This document shows, piece by piece, positions 1 to 7,076 of a DNA stretch of 9,610 nt. The DNA lies in assembly GCA_023393265.1 (NCBI GenBank), contig JAEWME010000228.1, positions 1 to 9,610 on the forward strand, given 5' to 3'. Under the pieces are notes generated by a model. It had not been told where the DNA came from and did no database searches. It was given only the letters and a program-made list of their open reading frames with translations. The position numbers and the translations under genes are program-made. The number at the start of each line of letters is the position of its first letter. Position 1 is the first letter of the stretch. The stretch is from Bacteroidota bacterium (GTDB taxonomy: Bacteria > Bacteroidota > Bacteroidia > Bacteroidales > Prolixibacteraceae).

Positions 1-1072
1 GCCCGTTGACAGAGAAAATCCGGGAATTGGTCTTCTCATTGTAGCGGTCGCTTGTTTCACGAATGCCGAATGAGACAATTTCCTCGTCGGATACAACTCC
101 CGATGATAACAGGAACGACAATTTCATTTGCGACAAAGGATGATCTCCAACGCCATTGGGCCACCAAAGCGCCGGGTTTTCCAGTTTCATCTCCGGAAGT
201 GTAACGGTAGTCTTTTCGTCGGGAGCCAAATCAACCATTTGGGAAACTTCCAGCTTCCCGCATTGAGCCACCAATTTCCCGCTGATTTTTTGCCCTGTCG
301 TGTTGACCAAATCAGCCGAAGCTGTTACAAAAGCCGGGGCTTGTTTTCCTGATGGAATGCGTTTGCCCGGAACTTTCGTCCGCACGAAAGGATCGAGCAA
401 GTCAACAGTACCGGTCTTTTCGAGCGAAACTTCATCCCAAATTCCCGTATTCCGGTCGCGAATGGGACAAATCCAGTCCCAACCTGCGGTGAACTGCATA
501 CTCACCGATTTGCCGATGAGTCCGTCACCACCCTGTCCGTCAGGCGTTCCGGCCGGATCGGGTGGAAAAACTATTACAGCCAGACGGTTTTTGCCTTTTT
601 CAAGAAAAGGAGTAATCAGGTATTTTTCCCGGAGATACATTCCCTCGTGCGTGTCGGTATTAACCTTTTGTCCGTTCAGGTAAACATCTGCCGAATAATT
701 GATTCCCCTGAACCTGAGCCACAACTGCTGACTGTCGGTTAGTTCAGGTGCATCAAATTCATTGTAAAACCAGTAGGTATATTCGGCGGGACCAGTTTGA
801 CTGATATCGGGAATCAATTCATTGTTCATCCCGAAAAAGGGATCGGGAACCTTCCCGTTTTCAAGAAGTGTAGTGAGCACAGTACCTGGAACTACCGCAT
901 TCATCCAGCCGTAAAACTGAAAATCTTTACCGGTGATGACAGTACCGTCGACCAAAACTTCCGAAGCTTTTTTTGCTTTCCATCCCGATCGAAGCTTCTC
1001 AACAGATTGTCCTTCAACCGACTGAAGCATTAGCGCCATGAGAAAAAAAGACAGCAAAATTCGTGATCTCAT
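1..1072 (-). CDS. Glycoside hydrolase family 2 protein, N-terminal part (cut by window edge)
   Basis: Secreted GH2 glycosidase; 357 codons are visible and the C-terminus lies beyond base 1. The start at 1072 opens a signal peptide (residues 1-22, MRSR, hydrophobic core, VEGQ). Residues about 55-215 form the GH2 sugar-binding beta-sandwich (LRFRGINYSADVYLNGQ near 119-135; GWDW at 197-200; DRNTGIW at 206-212). An Ig-like sandwich follows to about 345 (WWPNG at 303-307). The visible part stops at RIFSVNG, the usual entry to the TIM barrel, so both catalytic glutamates are out of view. The GWDW...DRNTGIW signature resembles the beta-mannosidase / exo-beta-D-glucosaminidase side of GH2 more than LacZ, but substrate cannot be fixed. 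The gene starts 12 bases after the fucosidase stop, so it is very probably the second gene of one operon. No Shine-Dalgarno sequence is visible, as is usual in Bacteroidota. Confidence 0.85.
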   Translation of the reverse strand, partial: MRSRILLSFFLMALMLQSVEGQSVEKLRSGWKAKKASEVLVDGTVITGKDFQFYGWMNAVVPGTVLTTLLENGKVPDPFFGMNNELIPDISQTGPAEYTYWFYNEFDAPELTDSQQLWLRFRGINYSADVYLNGQKVNTDTHEGMYLREKYLITPFLEKGKNRLAVIVFPPDPAGTPDGQGGDGLIGKSVSMQFTAGWDWICPIRDRNTGIWDEVSLEKTGTVDLLDPFVRTKVPGKRIPSGKQAPAFVTASADLVNTTGQKISGKLVAQCGKLEVSQMVDLAPDEKTTVTLPEMKLENPALWWPNGVGDHPLSQMKLSFLLSSGVVSDEEIVSFGIRETSDRYNEKTNSRIFSVNG

Positions 1073-1084
1073 TGGGTATTACAA

Positions 1085-2530
1085 TTATTTGGTTATCCTT
1101 TCCACTTTCAACGTTACTGCAAACTTTGAAGGTGCCATTTCGGCCACATTTTCAGGAATATAAATTTTGAACCCCGCGCCATCTGCTTTCCATTTAAGTG
1201 AGCCACCTTTGCGGCCAATCATATTAATATGCGATCCTTTTACCGGAACAAAACCGTTTACAAGAATCTCCTTTGGCAACTTTTCGTTTTCGTCGAGGAG
1301 GTAAATGATATTCACAGACCCGTCTTTCCCCTGAGTAAACCTTAATTTACTGTCATAGTATGGAGCAATTGGTCGGGTGTTGTATATTGCCCCGCCATTG
1401 ATCTTCATCCAGGCTCCAATTTCTTCGAGCCTGGTATAAGCTTCATCATACCAGGTGCCATCGGGCCCCGGACCGATGTTTAGTAAAAGGTTACCGCCCT
1501 TTGCTACAATGTCGACAAGCATGTGGACTACCTTTCTAGTTTCCATCATTTTAGCATTGTACGAAAAAGACCATCCGCCACCCAGAATCATACACGATTC
1601 CCACGGATAAGGCAGCATTTTATCAGGAACAGTGTTTTCAGGCGTAAGGTAATTTTGATTCTTTCCTTCGACGGCCCGGTCGACTACAATACAGTCTGGC
1701 TGTTTCGTCCTTATTTTCTCGACCAATTCATCCATCTGAATGTCCTGATTATAGATTTTCTTTACCCGGAATCCAGGAACCAGAGGTGCCGCGCCCGGGT
1801 CAGAATGCTTCTGAACCCAGCCACCATCAAACCACATCAGATCAATTTTCCCATAATTGGAGCAGATCTCCATCACCTGATTATGGGTATAATCGACAAA
1901 ACTTTGCCAGCGCTCCGGATACATTGCCGGATCGTAATTCACATTTCTGTCGAACGGAGGAAACTGGTGCCACCAATAATCCGGACTGTGCCAATCCGGT
2001 TTCGAAAAGTAAGCACCAATCCATAAACCTTCATTTCTGGAAGCATCAAAAATGGCCTTGGTAACGTCCGCTTTCGGATTGGTGTGAAACGGACAGTCTT
2101 TCCCGGTAATCTTATAATCGGTATATTTTGTGTCGAACATGCAAAACCCATCGTGATGCTTCGTGGTGAAAACAACATATTTCATCCCGGCATCCTTTGC
2201 TGCTTTCGCCCATCGCTCCGGATCAAATTTAGATGGATTAAATGTTTTTCCGAGATTTTCGTACTGCTTTCTATATGCAAAATAATCCTTCACCGTATCG
2301 GGCAAACACCAGCCCTCGTCTTCGGGGCAAATAGACCACGACTCAACAATTCCCCATTGGCTGTATGGTCCCCAGTGCATAAGCAGTCCAAATTTGATGT
2401 CCTGCCACTGGTCGATTCTTTGCTGAATTCGGGGATTAGGATCGGGGATATAAGTCTGGGATTCGTGCTGTGCAAACGACTGAATAGCAAAAACAAGCAG
2501 CACGACAACAAAAAGGTTAAATCTTCTCAT
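1085..2530 (-). CDS. Alpha-L-fucosidase, glycoside hydrolase family 29
   Basis: Exo-acting enzyme that releases alpha-linked L-fucose from glycan ends, probably in the periplasm. The 481 residues begin with a signal peptide (1-20, cleavage after SFA before Q21). The GH29 barrel shows KFGLLMHWGPYS (46-57), TTKHHDGFCMFD (122-133), the nucleophile motif LMWFDGG (Asp235), and a downstream region with TPE (Glu298) and PYPWESC (Glu311); which glutamate acts as acid/base is uncertain, though one in 289-311 is expected from family spacing. KGGNLLLNIGPGPDGTW (344-360) closes the catalytic domain, and residues about 395-480 form the small C-terminal beta-sandwich. Length is typical of the family and no key motif is missing. 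It is the first gene of a minus-strand operon with the GH2 gene and is divergent from the GH20 gene. The promoter at 2611-2640 would give a leader of about 70 bases. Confidence 0.95.
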   Translation of the reverse strand: MRRFNLFVVVLLVFAIQSFAQHESQTYIPDPNPRIQQRIDQWQDIKFGLLMHWGPYSQWGIVESWSICPEDEGWCLPDTVKDYFAYRKQYENLGKTFNPSKFDPERWAKAAKDAGMKYVVFTTKHHDGFCMFDTKYTDYKITGKDCPFHTNPKADVTKAIFDASRNEGLWIGAYFSKPDWHSPDYWWHQFPPFDRNVNYDPAMYPERWQSFVDYTHNQVMEICSNYGKIDLMWFDGGWVQKHSDPGAAPLVPGFRVKKIYNQDIQMDELVEKIRTKQPDCIVVDRAVEGKNQNYLTPENTVPDKMLPYPWESCMILGGGWSFSYNAKMMETRKVVHMLVDIVAKGGNLLLNIGPGPDGTWYDEAYTRLEEIGAWMKINGGAIYNTRPIAPYYDSKLRFTQGKDGSVNIIYLLDENEKLPKEILVNGFVPVKGSHINMIGRKGGSLKWKADGAGFKIYIPENVAEMAPSKFAVTLKVERITK

Positions 2531-2602
2531 AGCGCAATATTGAGTTAGTTGGTAAATCGGGGGAAGATTGACCGGAAATAATACTTTGTAAATTTTTTTA
2601 CA

Positions 2603-2617
2603 AACTTTGTCAAAGTT
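2603..2617. promoter_or_regulatory. Palindrome over the fucosidase promoter, candidate operator
   Basis: AACTTTGTCAAAGTT is a perfect inverted repeat with 7-base arms around one central base. It covers nearly all of the -7 box (2611-2618) of the minus-strand promoter, so a bound protein would block or modulate transcription of the GH29-GH2 operon. The half-site ACTTTGT also occurs at 2583-2589, exactly 21 bases (two helical turns) from the copy at 2604-2610. A second inverted repeat with 8-base arms, TTTGTAAA / TTTACAAA around TTTT, lies at 2585-2604. The base pattern is seen directly; the operator role is inferred, and AT-rich sequence makes chance symmetry easier. Confidence 0.45.
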
Positions 2618-2640
2618 ATTACAATTTCTAAAGATTCAAA
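2611..2640 (-). promoter_or_regulatory. Bacteroidota-type promoter for the GH29-GH2 operon
   Basis: Read on the minus strand, TTTG (2637-2640) is followed after 18 bases by TAACTTTG (2611-2618), a full match to the Bacteroidota -7 consensus TAnnTTTG. The spacer is about one base shorter than the usual 19-21. Transcription would start near 2604. No equally good promoter is seen for the divergent GH20 gene; the best candidate is TATCTTGG at 2654-2661, which lacks a TTTG at the right distance. Confidence 0.6.
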
Positions 2641-2692
2641 GCGAATTTTATATTATCTTGGTGGCACACAACACAACTCAAAACTATTAACC

Positions 2693-5014
2693 ATGAAGCG
2701 TTCATTAGTAATTCTTTTCATTTTTCTGTGTACAGTGACATTTTTTAGCTGCAAGCCCAATAAAACATTCACAGAAAATGAAATTACGGTGGTTCCGCAG
2801 CCGGGAAAAATGGAAATTGGTTCATCCTCGTTCAAGTTTAAAAAAAATACACAACTCGTAGTAGAGAATGTAGATCAGGAAATGGTTGCCCGTCATTTTG
2901 CCGAAATGTTTAAGAGGGCAGCAGGATGGGATCTTCCGGTGGTAATCGGAGGAACCGAAGGCTCAAATCAGGTTTATTTCAAAACGGAAACGGTTATGGG
3001 TCCTGAAGCCTATGCCCTCGAAGTTTCTGAAAAAAGAATTGAAGTAAAAGCCGCAAAACCCGCAGGATTTTTCTACGCAACACAAACACTGAGGCAATTG
3101 CTTCCAATGGCCATCGAAAGCCAGGAACCGCAAAGCGGAATTGAATGGCTGGTTCCGTCAGTCAACATCACCGACGCACCCTCGTTCCCGTGGCGTGGAT
3201 TCATGCTTGATGTTTCGCGTCACTTTTTCACCAAAGCTGAAGTACTGAAAATGATCGATAACCTGGCGCTGCACAAGATCAATACGCTGCACCTTCACCT
3301 CGACGACGATCAGGGATGGCGTATCGAAATAAAAAAGTACCCCAAGCTCACACAAATTGGCGCCTGGCGGGCCGAGCAGGGAGATAAACCCTGGTCGTGG
3401 TCAGTCCGCCCCAACCCTAAAAGTGATGAAAAAGCCAGTTATGGTGGCTTCTACACACAGGACGATATTCGCGAAATGGTTGCTTATGCGCAGGAACGTT
3501 TCGTTAATATAGTTCCTGAAATTGAAATGCCAGCCCACAGCTATGCTGCCCTGGTTTCTTATCCTCAATTTTCATGTGTTGGCGAACAAGATGCCAATAT
3601 TTTCTGTGCCGGAAACGATTCTTCGTTTCTTTTCCTTCAGGAAGTACTGAACGAGGTAATTGATCTGTTCCCCTCGAAATATATTCACATTGGCGGCGAC
3701 GAAGCCGACAAAACTGCCTGGTCCAAATGCCCGAAATGCAAGGCAAGAATTAAATCCGAAAAACTCCAATCAGTAGAAGAACTACAAAGCTATTTCATTA
3801 AGCGAATTGAGCCATTTATCAATTCGAAGGGTCGCATTTTACTGGGCTGGGACGAGATTCTGGAAGGCGGACTTGCGCCCAATGCGACAGTAATGAGTTG
3901 GCGTGGCATGCAAGGAGGAATTGATGCCGCAACCCAGGGGCACGATGTAGTGATGACTCCCGGATCACCATGCTATTTCGATCATTACCAGGGGCCGATG
4001 GATCATGAGCCACTCGCTATTGGAGGATATAATCCATTGAGGAAAGTATATGATTTTAATCCGGTTCCGGCAGAACTGGACGCCGAAGCAGCCAAGCACA
4101 TCATGGGCGGACAGGCAAATTTATGGACCGAATTTGTGCAGACTTTCGATCATGTTGAATACATGGTTTTCCCGCGCATCGCCGCATTGGCTGAAGCACT
4201 CTGGACACCGGCAGCAAACAAGAGCTGGCCCGATTTTTCACGCCGGATACAAACGCTGATGAAAAGGTACGACTTTCTGGGAATCCATTATTCGAAAAGC
4301 GCTTATAACGTTCAAGCCAAATCGAGCTTTGACGACGCTTCAAAACAACTTCAAATCACACTTTCGTGTGAATTCCCGAATGCAGAAATTCATTATACCA
4401 CTGATGGAACCGAACCGACTAACCAGTCGCCGGTATACGACAAGCCTGTTATTCTTAGCCAGTCGGCAACCCTAAAGGCAATAACGTTCAGCAATGAAGT
4501 GCCTTCAGGAAAAACCACCACTCAGTCGTTCAACATTAATAAAGCGACAGTGAAACCTGTTAAATACCTGAGACCATACAGCGACGCATATAAAGGCTCC
4601 GGAGAATATTGCCTTGTAAACGGAATCAGGGGGAGCGCCAACCATTCTGATGGCGAATGGCAAGCCTGGTATGGCGATAATATGGAAGTCGTGATTGATC
4701 TTCAGCAGGTTGAAGAAATACACAACCTTTCTGTTGGCACCCTTCAAAACAACAATGCCTGGATTTTCTTTCCGAAAAGAGTTGAGTTCTGGACCTCCGA
4801 AGATGGCATAAAGTATAAGAAAGTGGCCGAAAGTATCAACGACGTCGACCCCGTAACTTCGGGCATTTTACTGAAAGATTTTACAGCAACCGTTGAACCA
4901 ACCAACGCCAGATACGTGAAAGTGGTAGCGGTAAACCTTGGTAAAGGGCCTAAAAGCCATGCAGGAGAAGGCAAACCAGTTTGGCTGTTTGTGGACGAAA
5001 TTAAAGTAGAATAG
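2693..5014 (+). CDS. Beta-N-acetylhexosaminidase, GH20, modular lipoprotein
   Basis: Releases terminal beta-linked GlcNAc/GalNAc, by family through substrate-assisted catalysis in which the substrate acetamido group is the nucleophile. The 773 residues start with a lipoprotein signal peptide ending FFSC, lipid-bearing Cys20, so the enzyme is membrane-anchored (face not determined). Domains in order: GH20b N-terminal alpha/beta domain about 30-160; GH20 barrel about 165-510, with FPWRGFMLDVSRHF (165-178), LHLDDDQGWR (201-210), PEIEMPAH (275-282), the catalytic pair Asp336-Glu337 in HIGGDEA, LGWDE (384-388) and GGQANLWTE (472-480); a chitobiase-type C-terminal beta domain about 535-615 (IHYTTDGTEPT at 566-576); and an F5/8-type (CBM32-like) module about 625-773. 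All key residues are present. It is divergent from the fucosidase operon and ends 22 bases before an intrinsic terminator. Substrate could be N-glycan, glycosaminoglycan or chitin fragments. Confidence 0.95.
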   Translation: MKRSLVILFIFLCTVTFFSCKPNKTFTENEITVVPQPGKMEIGSSSFKFKKNTQLVVENVDQEMVARHFAEMFKRAAGWDLPVVIGGTEGSNQVYFKTETVMGPEAYALEVSEKRIEVKAAKPAGFFYATQTLRQLLPMAIESQEPQSGIEWLVPSVNITDAPSFPWRGFMLDVSRHFFTKAEVLKMIDNLALHKINTLHLHLDDDQGWRIEIKKYPKLTQIGAWRAEQGDKPWSWSVRPNPKSDEKASYGGFYTQDDIREMVAYAQERFVNIVPEIEMPAHSYAALVSYPQFSCVGEQDANIFCAGNDSSFLFLQEVLNEVIDLFPSKYIHIGGDEADKTAWSKCPKCKARIKSEKLQSVEELQSYFIKRIEPFINSKGRILLGWDEILEGGLAPNATVMSWRGMQGGIDAATQGHDVVMTPGSPCYFDHYQGPMDHEPLAIGGYNPLRKVYDFNPVPAELDAEAAKHIMGGQANLWTEFVQTFDHVEYMVFPRIAALAEALWTPAANKSWPDFSRRIQTLMKRYDFLGIHYSKSAYNVQAKSSFDDASKQLQITLSCEFPNAEIHYTTDGTEPTNQSPVYDKPVILSQSATLKAITFSNEVPSGKTTTQSFNINKATVKPVKYLRPYSDAYKGSGEYCLVNGIRGSANHSDGEWQAWYGDNMEVVIDLQQVEEIHNLSVGTLQNNNAWIFFPKRVEFWTSEDGIKYKKVAESINDVDPVTSGILLKDFTATVEPTNARYVKVVAVNLGKGPKSHAGEGKPVWLFVDEIKVE

Positions 5015-5036
5015 ACAACCTGGGTTCGATAAATTG

Positions 5037-5073
5037 CGGGGGACTGGTCGAGTACCGGCTCCCCGTTTTTTTT
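5037..5073 (+). terminator. Intrinsic terminator of the GH20 gene
   Basis: A 12-step stem (CGGGGGACTGGT against ACCGGCTCCCCG, with one A-C mismatch and two G-U pairs) around the loop CGAGT spans 5037-5065 and is followed by eight T (5066-5073). It lies 22 bases after the GH20 stop. It is not a good terminator for the opposing AraC gene, because the minus-strand reading continues CAATTTATC with no U-tract. Confidence 0.9.
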
Positions 5074-5093
5074 CTCCGGAAGTAGGAAAAAGA

Positions 5094-5858
5094 TTATATC
5101 TGTTTTCTGAAGCTTTCGGGAGTGTAACCTGTGAACTGCTTAAAATCTTTAATGAAATGAGCCTGATCAAAAAAGTTATTCCCATAACAAACGCCGGAAA
5201 GCGAATTTTCAACTTTCAGAGATGAAAGCACCGCGTTGAAACGAACGAGGGATGCAAATTTTTTAGGTGTCGTACCAACAGCCCTCCTGAAACGCTTTTC
5301 AAGCGGGCTCTTGCTCGTAAACAACCTTTCGTTTAGCTCGCTAATCCTGATGTTTCCTTTCGACTGATTAATCACCCGGACGGCTTCAACAATCATCTTA
5401 TCAGCCTCAGCATATTTGAAATGAGCAAGAAGAAAACGCTCAACAATTTGAATCCGTTGTTGATCGGTTATAGCATACAACAACTTTCCCTCTATTTCTT
5501 CAATCTTCAACCGATTAAACAGGTTGTCGAGCGAAACACTTTGTTTGAACAATTCGTGTGCCGGGCAAGCCGAAAAATAACTGAAACCAATTTCAGTAAA
5601 AACAACCAGTAATGTACCAATGCCAGCAGAATTCCGGAAAACTTTGTAACTACCGGATATGCCCGTTATTCCCGCGGTGGACAGACTTGACATTCCGTGC
5701 TCCGACAGAACCGATAACCGCCCGCGATATTGAAACCCGATTACGAGGCTGGTAGACGGGAAAACCCGGTAAACCTGCTCATCCGTATTTTCAGAAATCA
5801 CCAGATGCTTCACATAAGGCGATAATGCTTTTACCGGTTCATATAGTTCAAATCTCAT
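5094..5858 (-). CDS. AraC-family transcriptional regulator
   Basis: A 254-residue cytoplasmic regulator. Residues about 1-115 (LYEPVKALSPYVKHLVISEN, FPSTSLVIGF) match the N-terminal ligand/partner domain often seen in Bacteroidota AraC proteins (DUF6597-like). The C-terminal double helix-turn-helix is clear: ISELNERLFTSKSPLEKRFR (172-191) and the AraC signature DQAHFIKDFKQFTGYTPESF (231-250). I chose the ATG at 5858. The upstream in-frame ATG at 5918 lies inside the terminator of the previous gene and would add 20 residues that match no domain. The gene lies tail-to-tail with GH20 and could regulate the glycosidases, but nothing in the sequence proves this. The effector is unknown. Confidence 0.88.
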   Translation of the reverse strand: MRFELYEPVKALSPYVKHLVISENTDEQVYRVFPSTSLVIGFQYRGRLSVLSEHGMSSLSTAGITGISGSYKVFRNSAGIGTLLVVFTEIGFSYFSACPAHELFKQSVSLDNLFNRLKIEEIEGKLLYAITDQQRIQIVERFLLAHFKYAEADKMIVEAVRVINQSKGNIRISELNERLFTSKSPLEKRFRRAVGTTPKKFASLVRFNAVLSSLKVENSLSGVCYGNNFFDQAHFIKDFKQFTGYTPESFRKQI

Positions 5859-5888
5859 TTTATCGATCTCAGTTTCTCCTGTAACAAT

Positions 5889-5919
5889 CAGGAATAAAAC
5901 AGGGTTCAGTCGAAACAAA
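5889..5919 (-). promoter_or_regulatory. Possible promoter of the AraC-family gene, overlapping a terminator
   Basis: On the minus strand TTTG (5916-5919) lies 19 bases before TATTCCTG (5889-5896), which matches four of six fixed positions of TAnnTTTG. The -33 element sits within the T-tract of the upstream gene's terminator. A short inverted repeat TCCTG/CAGGA (5877-5893) overlaps the -7 box and could be an autoregulatory site, but arms of five bases are weak evidence. Some promoter is needed here because a strong terminator separates the gene from its upstream neighbour. Confidence 0.35.
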
Positions 5920-5952
5920 AACAGGGCGCCCGGAAAAAACCGAGCACCCTGT
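5913..5952 (-). terminator. Intrinsic terminator of the M23 peptidase gene
   Basis: Read on the minus strand, ACAGGGTGCTCGG and CCGGGCGCCCTGT form a 13-base-pair stem with two G-U pairs and no mismatch around a T6 loop, followed by TTTTGTTT (5920 down to 5913). It begins 24 bases after the peptidase stop codon and isolates that gene from the AraC gene on the same strand. Confidence 0.92.
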
Positions 5953-5976
5953 TTCTCTCTCAGGAGAAAACCAATA

Positions 5977-6903
5977 TTAATTGATTCTCAATACCGAACC
6001 TATTTTAAGTGTCTTTTGAGCAGTAATGTTGTTAACTGCGCAAAGCTTTTTTACAGTAGTATTGTATCTTTTAGCAATTGTCCAAAGATTATCGCCCTTT
6101 CTGATCACATGTTTTGTTCCTGAACCAGTTGCCGCAAGCGTGTGCGTAACTTCCGGCACAGGTTTATTCTTCAGATCGGCCAAATCGATGACAAACTGCT
6201 TATTCTTGTAATAGATTTTATCCGACTTCAAGGATCCTGAAGCAAAATCGATGTATTTATTCGAATCGAAAGGTTCACCAAACAACCGGGTTTCGAAATG
6301 CAGGTGATTGCAGGTTGCACGACCGGTCCGGCCTCCCAGACCAATCAAATCTCCCGCTTTAATGGTGTCGTTCACGTTCACCTTAATCGCTTTCAGATGG
6401 GCATAAATGGTTTCGAGCCCATTGTTGTGACGAACAAGTACCAGATTTCCATATCCGTTGAATTTCTTAGCCAGCCTCACACGACCGTCGAAAGCACAGC
6501 GAACCGTGTCACCCGAATTAAGCCTGATGTCGGTTCCGGTGTGCATCCTTCGTCCGCGACGGCCAAATTTGGAAAGAATCTCTCCTTTAACCGGCAAAAT
6601 AAAACCACGATCATTCGGCAAGTTCAGCGAAATTTCCACGGTATCATTTTTATCAGGCAAAGTATTAATCGGGTACTTAATCTGTGTTGAATTCCAGGCA
6701 TTCTTATAAAGAATTTCGTCAATGGTAGGCCTGAGTGAATCGATTTCAAGTTCTTCTCCCTGCACCAGCGTTGAGTCGACCTGAAGTGAATCGGTATTGA
6801 ATGTTTCGTTGATTGGTTCGATGGTAACGGGCAGTGTTTGCTGGGCTAAACCCGACATAGCCAAAAGCATTCCTGCCGACAATAAAAGTGCGAATAATTT
6901 CAT
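5977..6903 (-). CDS. M23 (LytM-type) peptidase with C-terminal LysM domain
   Basis: Secreted, peptidoglycan-binding protein of 308 residues when started at 6903. That start gives a clean signal peptide (1-21, MKLF, hydrophobic core, GLAQ); an in-frame ATG at 6924 would add seven residues before it. A low-complexity acidic stretch (about 22-65) leads to the M23 domain (about 98-220). All zinc-site motifs are intact: HTGTD (His121, Asp125), YAHL (His169) and NHLHFE (His200, His202), so it should be an active metalloendopeptidase cutting peptidoglycan cross-bridges or stems, unlike the degenerate EnvC/NlpD activators. The LysM domain (about 263-308, HVIRKGDNLWTIAKRYNTTV) should hold it on the wall. 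It is divergent from the transglycosylase-like gene and followed by its own terminator, so it is probably a single-gene unit. Confidence 0.93.
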   Translation of the reverse strand: MKLFALLLSAGMLLAMSGLAQQTLPVTIEPINETFNTDSLQVDSTLVQGEELEIDSLRPTIDEILYKNAWNSTQIKYPINTLPDKNDTVEISLNLPNDRGFILPVKGEILSKFGRRGRRMHTGTDIRLNSGDTVRCAFDGRVRLAKKFNGYGNLVLVRHNNGLETIYAHLKAIKVNVNDTIKAGDLIGLGGRTGRATCNHLHFETRLFGEPFDSNKYIDFASGSLKSDKIYYKNKQFVIDLADLKNKPVPEVTHTLAATGSGTKHVIRKGDNLWTIAKRYNTTVKKLCAVNNITAQKTLKIGSVLRIN

Positions 6904-7076
6904 CTTCAAAATTTGGGTTAACAATTCGAACGATTAGCTCAAAAATTTGAACGGATTGCGAATTTAATCTTTTCGTTACTTTTTACAACCCATTTCGTCA
7001 AAAGATATGTGCATTTTAACAAATTATAACACCTTTTTACACCGTTGAAGAAGATTCGGGGAGGGATTCTCAAACC
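6904..7076. other. Divergent intergenic region between two envelope genes
   Basis: AT-rich gap of 173 bases that must hold the promoters of both the M23 peptidase (minus) and the transglycosylase-like gene (plus). No convincing TTTG / TAnnTTTG pair is seen on either strand. The best plus-strand candidate is TACTTTTT at 6977-6984 with ATTG 18 bases upstream, giving a leader of about 85 bases; on the minus strand TATAATTTG at 7020-7028 has one base too many in the box. No small gene or stable hairpin is seen. Confidence 0.4.

Noticed and set aside
1523..2026. Open frame of 167 codons on the plus strand
   Set aside because: It is antisense to the GH29 gene, whose catalytic motifs lie in this stretch; the translation resembles no protein.
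1..5014. Complete polysaccharide utilisation locus
   Set aside because: No SusC, SusD or hybrid two-component sensor is visible; only glycosidases are seen, so the term is not justified from this window.
5037..5073. Bidirectional terminator between the GH20 and AraC genes
   Set aside because: Only the plus-strand reading has a T-tract after the hairpin.
5859..5918. Longer start for the AraC-family gene at 5918
   Set aside because: The ATG lies in the T-tract of the upstream terminator, and the 20 extra residues are not part of the N-terminal domain.
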